This document shows positions 8,617 to 15,332 of a DNA stretch of 64,000 nt, piece after piece. The position numbers and the translations under genes were made by a program. Each line of letters opens with the position of its first letter. Positions within the stretch are counted from its first letter, which is position 1. Source of the stretch: Labrenzia sp. THAF82 (lineage in GTDB: Bacteria > Pseudomonadota > Alphaproteobacteria > Rhizobiales > Stappiaceae); assembly GCF_009363435.1 (NCBI RefSeq), contig NZ_CP045354.1:2942501-3006500 (forward strand), written 5' to 3'. Under the pieces are notes generated by a model. That model ran no database searches. It saw only the letters and a list, made by a program, of their open reading frames with translations, and was not told the origin of the DNA.

Positions 8617-9627
8617 ATGACCAAATTCAATCGCCGCCAAACACTTGGCCTGATCGGCGCGGCAACGGCTGCTGGACTATCCGCACCCGCATTGGCGTCA
8701 AATAGGAAGATCAAGGTTGGCGCTTTGCGCTTCACCTCTCACTCCGGCAGCTTTATCGCCTTTGAGCGCGGTTATTTTGCCGACGCGGGGCTGGACGTTG
8801 AATTTCAATTCTTCCAGGCAGCGCAGCCAATGGCTGTCGCAATTGCCTCGGGCGATGTCGACTATGCGGTTACCGCGATCTCCGGTGGCTTGATCAGTCT
8901 CGCCGACAAGGGAGCGATCAAGGTGATCGGCGGGGCGCTTAGTGAAGAAAAGGGCATCGACGGACAGAAATTCCTGATCTCCGATGCGGCCTATCAGGCC
9001 GGAACCAAGAGCCTGAAGGACCTCGACGGCAAGAAATATGCAGTTACACAGGCGGGCTCATCATTCCACTATATGGGTGCGAAAATGGCCGAGAAGGAAG
9101 GCATTTCGCTCTCCTTTACACCGTTGCAAAAAGTCGGTGCGATCATCGGAGCCATGAAATCCGGTCAGGTTGATGGCTGGTCAATCGTACCGCACATCGC
9201 CAAACCCCTGGCAAAGGCCGGTGCCTGGCATATTGTTGGCGACGTCTCTGATTATCTGCCTGACTACCAGGTCACGACCGTCTTTACGTCCGCGGATAAC
9301 GCCGCAAATGAAAAAGCACTGACGAAAGACTTCCTTTCCGGCTTTTCGAGAGGTGTCGACGACTATGCCGCAGCCATGATCGACGGTACGGCAAGCCAGG
9401 ACGAGATGATCGACCTGATCCATAAATACGTCTACACGGACCGTCCGCGGGAAAAGGCTGCTCCCTCCATCATCAATGGAACGATGCGATTGAACAAAGG
9501 GGCCGCTTTGAATCTCGCTTCGGTACAAGATCAGCTCAGCTGGTTCCAGTCAGAAGGCCTTGTCGACAAGGACATCACGATCGACCAACTCGTGGACACT
9601 TCCTACGTCGAAACCATTGGCGGCTAA
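8617..9627 (+). CDS. ABC transporter substrate-binding protein, SsuA/TauA (NMT1) type
   Basis: Periplasmic binding protein of 336 residues. The leader MTKFNRRQTLGLIGAATAAG carries a twin-arginine-like RRQTLGL followed by a hydrophobic stretch and a cleavage-type ALA, so export may be by Tat. The body has the NMT1/SsuA layout: KVGALRFTSHSGSFIAFERG, YFADAGLDVEFQF and ASGDVDYAVTAISGG. RBS gggagg precedes ATG 8617. Relatives bind sulfonates, nitrate, taurine, pyrimidine precursors or aromatics; with phosphonate genes on both sides an organophosphorus ligand is possible but unproven. Confidence 0.88.
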   Translation: MTKFNRRQTLGLIGAATAAGLSAPALASNRKIKVGALRFTSHSGSFIAFERGYFADAGLDVEFQFFQAAQPMAVAIASGDVDYAVTAISGGLISLADKGAIKVIGGALSEEKGIDGQKFLISDAAYQAGTKSLKDLDGKKYAVTQAGSSFHYMGAKMAEKEGISLSFTPLQKVGAIIGAMKSGQVDGWSIVPHIAKPLAKAGAWHIVGDVSDYLPDYQVTTVFTSADNAANEKALTKDFLSGFSRGVDDYAAAMIDGTASQDEMIDLIHKYVYTDRPREKAAPSIINGTMRLNKGAALNLASVQDQLSWFQSEGLVDKDITIDQLVDTSYVETIGG

Positions 9628-9690
9628 TGGGCCAATTCGTTCGTCGTAGCGAAGAAATCCCTATAGCCAAGGTTTTGATACGGGCAGTTC

Positions 9691-10458
9691 ATGGATATAC
9701 GCCTTGAAGGCATAAGCCATCACTATGATGACTTTGAAGTTCTGCGGGATGTCACTCTCGATATTCCCGCAGGGCAAATCGTTTGTATTGTCGGTCCGTC
9801 CGGTTGCGGAAAATCGACCTTGCTTCGTTTCATCGGCGGACTGGAGAGGCCTCGTTCCGGCAGAGTTGTTCAGCTTGGACAGGCCCCTGAAGGGTGCCTG
9901 AATCCGTTGACATACATCTTTCAGGACTTCGCACTGTTGCCCTGGCGCTCCGTTGCCGGGAACGTTTCGCTTGTTCTGGAGGACCATGGAATTCGAGGCA
10001 CGGCGGCACGCGAGATCATTGAGGATGTCCTGGCACGAACAAAACTGACTGATTTTGCCAAGGCATTGCCCAAGCAACTTTCAGGGGGCATGAAGCAACG
10101 CGTTGCTATTGCACGTGCACTTGCCGTCAATCCAGCGGTGATGCTGATGGATGAGCCGCTTTCCGCGTTGGACAGTCAAACGCGCGAGCTCCTGATGGAC
10201 GATCTTGTTGACCTTTGGTCTCGACAGCCGTTCACCGCCGTTTATGTAACGCATAATCTCGCCGAGGCAGTCCGTCTTGGGCACAAGGTTGTCGTTCTCT
10301 CCAGGCGGCCGGGGCAAATTCAGGAAATCGTTGAAATCGAAAAGCCTTTGCCGGCACGGGAGTTCGGTGACCCGGAGCTCGATGAACCGCAAAGGTATCT
10401 CTGGCGTCTAATGCGTGAAGAAGCGCGGGCCGCGGATGCGGAGCTGATGGATGTCTGA
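9691..10458 (+). CDS. ABC transporter ATP-binding protein, SsuB/TauB type
   Basis: ATPase of the SsuABC-type importer, 255 residues. Walker A GPSGCGKST is near residue 36, the Q-loop FQDFALLPWRSV near 76 with the LPW seen in SsuB/TauB/NrtD proteins, signature LSGGMKQRVAIA near 130, Walker B VMLMDEPLSALD near 150, and H-loop THNLAEAV near 187. The gene overlaps the permease start by eight bases, showing coupling. No extra C-terminal domain is present. Confidence 0.92.
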   Translation: MDIRLEGISHHYDDFEVLRDVTLDIPAGQIVCIVGPSGCGKSTLLRFIGGLERPRSGRVVQLGQAPEGCLNPLTYIFQDFALLPWRSVAGNVSLVLEDHGIRGTAAREIIEDVLARTKLTDFAKALPKQLSGGMKQRVAIARALAVNPAVMLMDEPLSALDSQTRELLMDDLVDLWSRQPFTAVYVTHNLAEAVRLGHKVVVLSRRPGQIQEIVEIEKPLPAREFGDPELDEPQRYLWRLMREEARAADAELMDV

Positions 10459-11281
10459 GATCCAATTGAACGAAACCAAAGGGTCTAGCAGTGCCGAAAA
10501 ACGGCCTGTGGCCTTTCGAGGGGGCGGCTTCGCTCCAAAAAACCGTCGCTGGATCGGTGTGCTGGTTTTTGTTTTTCTGATCGCAATTGCCGAATGGGGC
10601 ACAAGAACAGGCTGGATTTCCGCGCTGACGTTGCCGCGGCCATCCGACGTTCTGGAAACCTTTGGTGAGCTCTATTCCAGCGGCTTGCTGTTCAAACATC
10701 TTTTGCCGTCCTTAAGCCGCCTGGTGATCGGCGCGGCGTTCGGCGTCTTGCTGGGCATTTGTATTGGTGTTCTGATCGGGTTGTTTTCGGTTATGCGATC
10801 CAGCCTCGTGCCACTGGTTGCCGCGTTGTTTCCAATCCCGAAAATCGCCCTTTTGCCGCTCTTTGTCATCTGGTTCGGAATAGGTGAAGGGTCCAAATAC
10901 GCCTTGATTGCGTTCGGGACGTTCACGCCGACCGTCGTGGCGACCTATGGTGCCGTCGACAATGTTGATCGCACCCTTATTCGCATGGGGCAGAGTTTCG
11001 GGCTGTCCTGGCTGTCGATCGTTCGCAAGATCGTCTTGCCCGGAGCGATGCCCGGTATTTTGTCCGGTCTCAGGATCAGTCTTGCAATTGCAATCATATT
11101 GTTGGTTGCCGCTGAAATGTTGGGTGCTGAATACGGCATTGGTGCTTACATCCTGGAGGCCGGATCGCTTTACGATCTTGAGCGTCTTTTTGTCGGTGTC
11201 GTCATTCTTTCGCTGCTTGGCGTCATCGTCAGTGCAGGGATTGGCATTCTGGAAAGACGGTTGCTCGGTTGGCGCGTGTAG
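10451..11281 (+). CDS. ABC transporter permease, SsuC/TauC type
   Basis: Inner-membrane subunit of 276 residues with a hydrophilic N-terminal arm of about 35 residues, then six hydrophobic helices. The ATPase-docking loop is GQSFGLSWLSIVRKIVLPGA near residue 178. It overlaps the ATPase gene by eight bases and completes the binding-protein, ATPase, permease set. It faces the phnE gene tail to tail with an 18-bp gap and no obvious terminator. Confidence 0.92.
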   Translation: MSEIQLNETKGSSSAEKRPVAFRGGGFAPKNRRWIGVLVFVFLIAIAEWGTRTGWISALTLPRPSDVLETFGELYSSGLLFKHLLPSLSRLVIGAAFGVLLGICIGVLIGLFSVMRSSLVPLVAALFPIPKIALLPLFVIWFGIGEGSKYALIAFGTFTPTVVATYGAVDNVDRTLIRMGQSFGLSWLSIVRKIVLPGAMPGILSGLRISLAIAIILLVAAEMLGAEYGIGAYILEAGSLYDLERLFVGVVILSLLGVIVSAGIGILERRLLGWRV

Positions 11282-11299
11282 GGGCGAGACCAAGCAGGT

Positions 11300-12160
11300 T
11301 CAGGATCTTGTTCGGTCATCCTTCCCGATGATGTGTTTGCGCAGGAAGCCTGAAAATCCGTCGATCAGGTAAACCATGAAAACGATCAGGAAGATGATGG
11401 TCCAGGCCTCGGGCCAACGATAGGCGCTGATCCTGTCTGCCAATAGGAACCCGATACCGCCGGCACCGACAATGCCGAGGATCGTTCCTGACCGGGTGTT
11501 GGATTCAAAATTATAGAGAATTATCGACAAGATGACGGGGAGGGCTTGGGGCAATACCGCGAAGCGAACCGTCTGAAGCTTACCAGCGCCGGAGGCTTTC
11601 ACCCCATCGACGGGCTTTTTCGATGTGTTTTCAATGGCCTCAGCAAAGAGTTTTGAGAACGTCCCGATCTCCGAGACGGCAATCGCCAAAATGCCGGCCA
11701 GCGGGCCTAGGCCGAAGGCGCGGATGAACACAAGAGCCAGGATCAATTGTTCAACTGCTCTGAGCGCGTCAAAGCCGCGCCGTATGCCAAGACGGAACCA
11801 GGACACCGGCATGATGTTCCTGGCTCCCAGAAACGCAAGTGGAAATGCGATGATGGCTCCAAGCAATGTGCCCATGAAGGCCATTGCAACAGTCTCACCA
11901 AGACCCTTGAGGATCTCCTGCCATTCGGTCCAGCTCTGCCAGACGTGAGGGGGGAACATGAAGGAAGCCACACTTCCGAAACGGGTTGCGCCTTCCACCA
12001 ACCGCATGGGCGAGAAATCGAACGCCCACAGGCACCAGCCTGTCAGCAAGACAAAGACGGATGTACCCAAGATGCGCAAGAGTTTGGTTCGGCGAGGCGA
12101 TACGAAGGCATCAGGTACCAAAGACCTGGCTCTTCGCAGACCAGAAGATGTGTCGCTCAC
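11300..12160 (-). CDS. phnE: Phosphonate ABC transporter permease PhnE (second copy)
   Basis: Inner-membrane subunit of the phosphonate importer. It has six hydrophobic segments, the EAA-type loop SKKPVDGVKASGAGKLQTVR near residue 180, and GIVGAGGIGFLLADRISAYR near the end, all typical of PhnE. I prefer GTG 12160, which follows aaggggt at a normal distance; TTG 12166 would overlap the upstream phnE stop but has its ribosome site only one base away. It is last in phnC-D-E-E. Two tandem permeases suggest a heterodimer, as in other alphaproteobacterial phn operons. Confidence 0.92.
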   Translation of the reverse strand: MSDTSSGLRRARSLVPDAFVSPRRTKLLRILGTSVFVLLTGWCLWAFDFSPMRLVEGATRFGSVASFMFPPHVWQSWTEWQEILKGLGETVAMAFMGTLLGAIIAFPLAFLGARNIMPVSWFRLGIRRGFDALRAVEQLILALVFIRAFGLGPLAGILAIAVSEIGTFSKLFAEAIENTSKKPVDGVKASGAGKLQTVRFAVLPQALPVILSIILYNFESNTRSGTILGIVGAGGIGFLLADRISAYRWPEAWTIIFLIVFMVYLIDGFSGFLRKHIIGKDDRTRS

Positions 12161-12162
12161 GA

Positions 12163-13077
12163 TCAAACCCCTTTTCCGGTCAGGCCGATGATCCGGTGAC
12201 GGATCTTTTCGCTCAACATGTCGATGACGATCACTGTTGTAAAAATGATGAGAAACAATGCCGAGAGATCGGTGTATTCCTGAAGCGACATGGCAACCCG
12301 TATCTCCTGACCCAGACCGCCCGCTCCGACAAATCCGATGATTGAGGAGGAGCGCACATTGATCTCAAAACGCAGCAGCGTGTAGCTGATGATGTTCGGA
12401 ATGACCTGGGGAACGATGCCGTAGCGGACCTGGTCGAACCAGGACCCTCCAGAGGCTTTAATGCCTTCAACTGCTCGCATGTCTGCGTTTTCGTTGGCTT
12501 CGGAATAAAGCTTGCCGAGCGCACCTGTTGCGTGAAGGCCGATCGCCAGAACACCGGCAAGTGGGCCGACGCCGAAGCAGAAAACGAAAATCAGTGCCCA
12601 GACCAGATCAGGAACTGTGCGGACGATCTCCAAGTAACGGCGGGTGATGTTAAGAATGATCCTGTTTGGTGCAAGATTGCGACTTGCCGGAAAACTGAGC
12701 AGGAACGCACCCACGACGCCAAGAAGCGTCGCCATATAGGCGATCAGCACGGTTTCAATCAGCAATTGGAGCCAAACTTTCCAGCGCCAGAACCAATTGC
12801 CCACATCGCCCCACAGGGTTTCCCAATGCAGCACAGGCAGCGTTTTGTAGAGATATTCACCGAGACGCGGTAGTCCGGCCCAGATTTTCCACATCGACAC
12901 TCTGTCGCCGTTGGCAAGTGTGACATCCGTCATGTCAAAGAAACCGCCCGTCCAGGCAGTTACGATGCAACAGAGTGCGAAAAGCACTGTCGATATCATG
13001 TTCAGGCGTCGGGCCGACTTGCGTGCGGCGGCGTAATCAAGCTCGAACCGCTGAATGGCGGGGGATGCTGTGGTCAT
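12163..13077 (-). CDS. phnE: Phosphonate ABC transporter permease PhnE (first copy)
   Basis: Inner-membrane permease of about 304 residues. Hydrophobic helices begin with MISTVLFALCCIVTAWTGGF; the ATPase-contact loop is NADMRAVEGIKASGGSWFDQ near residue 205 and GFVGAGGLGQEIRVAMSLQE follows. I set ATG 13077 (MTTASPAIQRFELDY) because the region before it holds a perfect hairpin belonging to the spacer after phnD. It directly precedes the second phnE, with adjoining or overlapping ends. Confidence 0.92.
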   Translation of the reverse strand: MTTASPAIQRFELDYAAARKSARRLNMISTVLFALCCIVTAWTGGFFDMTDVTLANGDRVSMWKIWAGLPRLGEYLYKTLPVLHWETLWGDVGNWFWRWKVWLQLLIETVLIAYMATLLGVVGAFLLSFPASRNLAPNRIILNITRRYLEIVRTVPDLVWALIFVFCFGVGPLAGVLAIGLHATGALGKLYSEANENADMRAVEGIKASGGSWFDQVRYGIVPQVIPNIISYTLLRFEINVRSSSIIGFVGAGGLGQEIRVAMSLQEYTDLSALFLIIFTTVIVIDMLSEKIRHRIIGLTGKGV

Positions 13078-13102
13078 GACGAAGTGGTCCGGTTTGTCGG
13101 GT

Positions 13103-13126
13103 GGAGGGGTGCCATGACACCCCTCC
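13103..13126 (-). repeat. Perfect hairpin between phnD and phnE
   Basis: GGAGGGGTG (13103-13111) and CACCCCTCC (13118-13126) form a 9-bp G/C-rich stem with a six-base loop, 12 bp after the phnD stop. There is no T-run. A 3' stabilising hairpin giving more binding protein than permease is the likely role. Confidence 0.6.
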
Positions 13127-13137
13127 AATCGTGACGA

Positions 13138-14049
13138 TCAGCCGCCACGACGCTGTTTCTTCAGCCAGTCGCGCATATCGACAATCCACTGGTAGCGATC
13201 GTGATCGACTTCAATCCAGCCTTCCTGGGTAGAGTCTTCTCCACCGGTCATCTCAATGAAAGCCAGAGTGTCATTTTCCGGAATGTCCATGACCGCCTTG
13301 CGCATGTCGGCGATCAGGCCTTGGGGCAGATTGGCGCGCGCAGCCAATGGGCCGGAAGTGATTTCCGGAGATTTCCAAATGGTACAAATCGAGCCATCTT
13401 CAATCATACCCTTGGTGACCATACGCTGTGGAATGCCATTGGTTTCGTTGGTGATGTAGGTGGCGGCTGCATCATACTGTTTGTTGTAGACGCCCAGGAC
13501 CCCAGTTTCATGCGCACCGGAAAATGGGATGGCACCAAAATAGGTTTTCGGGTCAAAGCCTTGCTTTGCCAGATTGAAGTAGGGAACGGCGTAGCCAGAT
13601 GTGGAATCCGGGTCGGCAAAGGCCAGGGTTTTGCCTTTCAGGTCTTCCAGCGTTTCAATGCCGCTGTCGCAGCGAACCGCGACCACTGAGTAGTAGCCTG
13701 TGGAGCCATCTTTCTGAAGCCGGGAGACCAGCGGAACAACACCGCTATCGGTTTCGGTATAGGCTGCCGCATACGAGGACGAGCCAAAAAAAGCGAATTC
13801 GATCTGGTCAGCGGCAATAGCCTGGATCACCCCGTCGTAGGACCCTGCGGTGAAGATTTCGACTTCCACGCCAAGCTCGTTTTCAAGATACTTTTCGAAC
13901 GGGGTGTAGCGCGCGATCCTGTCTTTTTCATTTTCGCCGGACAGAATGCCGAACTTGATGGTCTTGTACTGATCTTTCCAGCTTTCCGACATTGCCGGGG
14001 AGGCTGCGAGGACGACAGCAGAAACTGCTGCAGCGAAGATGGCCTTCAT
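13138..14049 (-). CDS. phnD: Phosphonate ABC transporter substrate-binding protein PhnD
   Basis: Periplasmic receptor for phosphonates, 303 residues. ATG 14049 begins a Sec signal peptide (MKAIFAAAVSAVVLAASPAM, cleavage near SPAMS) and has aaaggagc upstream. Family features: IKFGILSGENEKDRIARYTP near residue 32, FFGSSSYAAAY near 95, and FADPDSTSGYAVPYFNL near 150, the loop that contacts the phosphonate group in characterised PhnD. It sits between phnC and phnE, followed by a hairpin. Confidence 0.94.
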   Translation of the reverse strand: MKAIFAAAVSAVVLAASPAMSESWKDQYKTIKFGILSGENEKDRIARYTPFEKYLENELGVEVEIFTAGSYDGVIQAIAADQIEFAFFGSSSYAAAYTETDSGVVPLVSRLQKDGSTGYYSVVAVRCDSGIETLEDLKGKTLAFADPDSTSGYAVPYFNLAKQGFDPKTYFGAIPFSGAHETGVLGVYNKQYDAAATYITNETNGIPQRMVTKGMIEDGSICTIWKSPEITSGPLAARANLPQGLIADMRKAVMDIPENDTLAFIEMTGGEDSTQEGWIEVDHDRYQWIVDMRDWLKKQRRGG

Positions 14050-14141
14050 CGTAGTGGCTCCTTTGATGCCGGGATTTCCGGCGGTTGACACGGCATCTGC
14101 CGTTTCGAGTTTGCGAAAGCGATGCTTCACCTCCGCGGATT

Positions 14142-14963
14142 TCAGGTTCCGACGGCTTTGATTTTCTGGTGATGTGAGCCGGAAGAAATCGACGTCGAAG
14201 TCACGGCTTCGTTGAAGTCAGCGGCAAGTTCGCCGGTACCGTAAATTTCTCTGACTTTTTCACTGGTCAATGCTTCCGGAGCGCCGTCAAACCGCACTTG
14301 TCCAGCTCGCATTGCGATAATGCGGTCGCAATAGGCGCGCGCCGTGTCGAGTGTGTGCAGATTGACCAGAACAGTAAGACCATCGGCCCGATTGATTTCC
14401 CGAAGCGCATCCATGACACGTGTCGCATTCGCCGGATCGAGCGAGGCGATGGGCTCATCTGCGAGCATGATGCGCGGGTTCTGAACAAGAGCCTTGGCAA
14501 TCGCAACTCTTTGCTGCTGTCCGCCAGACAATGTCCCTGCGCGCTGCAGGGCTTGAGGAACCAAATCCAGCCGGTCCAGTGCTTCTATGGCACGAACACG
14601 GTCTTCTTCGGTAAATGAGCGCGTCATCGAACGCAGGAGGCCAGTGCGGGCTATCCGGCCCACCATGACATTGGTCAGGACATCCATACGCTCGATGAGA
14701 TTGAATTGCTGGAAAATCATTGCACAGGATGCTCTCCAGAGCCGGAGCTCCCGGCCACGCAAGGCCGTGACATTCTGATTTTCGTAGACAATTGCCCCCT
14801 GGCTTGGATCGGTCAGCCGATTGATCATCCGCAGCAGCGTGGATTTACCAGCGCCTGAACGACCAATAACGCCGACCATCTGGCCCTTTGGAATAACGAG
14901 AGACACCGCATCGACCGCGGTCATGTCCCCAAACTGTTTGGAAAGCTGTTCAACCAGTAACAT
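14142..14963 (-). CDS. phnC: Phosphonate ABC transporter ATP-binding protein PhnC
   Basis: ATPase of the phosphonate importer, 273 residues. Walker A GRSGAGKST near residue 36, Q-loop IFQQFNLIERMDVLTNV near 84, signature LSGGQQQRVAIA near 147 and Walker B IMLADEPIASLDP near 170 match PhnC. ATG 14963 has ggagggg just upstream and is chosen over an in-frame codon nine residues earlier. First gene of phnCDEE; a palindromic candidate operator lies about 40 bp upstream. Confidence 0.94.
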   Translation of the reverse strand: MLLVEQLSKQFGDMTAVDAVSLVIPKGQMVGVIGRSGAGKSTLLRMINRLTDPSQGAIVYENQNVTALRGRELRLWRASCAMIFQQFNLIERMDVLTNVMVGRIARTGLLRSMTRSFTEEDRVRAIEALDRLDLVPQALQRAGTLSGGQQQRVAIAKALVQNPRIMLADEPIASLDPANATRVMDALREINRADGLTVLVNLHTLDTARAYCDRIIAMRAGQVRFDGAPEALTSEKVREIYGTGELAADFNEAVTSTSISSGSHHQKIKAVGT

Positions 14964-15332
14964 TGACCCCTCCGGAAAACGGAGTGCCAACTAGCAATAA
15001 ATCTAGCGATTTAGATGTCTAAACGGTAATAGTTTTATGAAAAATCAAATATGTATCTCAGATTTTGTTTCCCGGTTAAATAATAAATCAAATGAATATA
15101 ATGAAAAAATCAAAATTTTTTTGGATATACTCATTTTAGAATAATTGAGTACGTCAAAAATCACAGACTTCTACATAAAAGCGTCATATTATTCGGCGAG
15201 CGCAGTTCCGTGATAAGCCAATCGCCGGAACCTGCAGCTGCGATCCGCAACCAAATTGCGGCTTGGGACATTCACGACGTACCACTTGGCTGCGCTTTGC
15301 ATTGGTTCAGGTCTCTGGCCCGTTGACGTTAT
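14964..15332. other. Intergenic region upstream of phnC
   Basis: 369 bp between phnC and the end of the EAL gene. The phnC-proximal part is strongly A/T-rich (about 15030-15200) and should contain the phnC promoter. I found the palindromes at 15001-15023 but no convincing Pho box made of two CTGTCAT-like direct repeats, and no protein-coding frame with a ribosome-binding site. Confidence 0.5.
15001..15023. promoter_or_regulatory. Palindromic candidate operator upstream of phnC
   Basis: TTTAGA (15010-15015), TG, TCTAAA (15018-15023) is a perfect inverted repeat. A second one, ATCTA (15001-15005) with TAGAT (15012-15016), overlaps it, giving three TCTA/TAGA half-sites spaced about one helical turn or less. 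It lies 38-60 bp before the phnC start. Overlapping palindromes of this kind suit a dimeric repressor, for example a GntR/PhnF-type protein; the binding protein is not known. Confidence 0.5.

Noticed and set aside
15106..15153. Short frame starting MNIMKKSKFFWIYSF in the A/T-rich region upstream of phnC
   Set aside because: No Shine-Dalgarno site, and A/T-rich sequence readily yields such frames.
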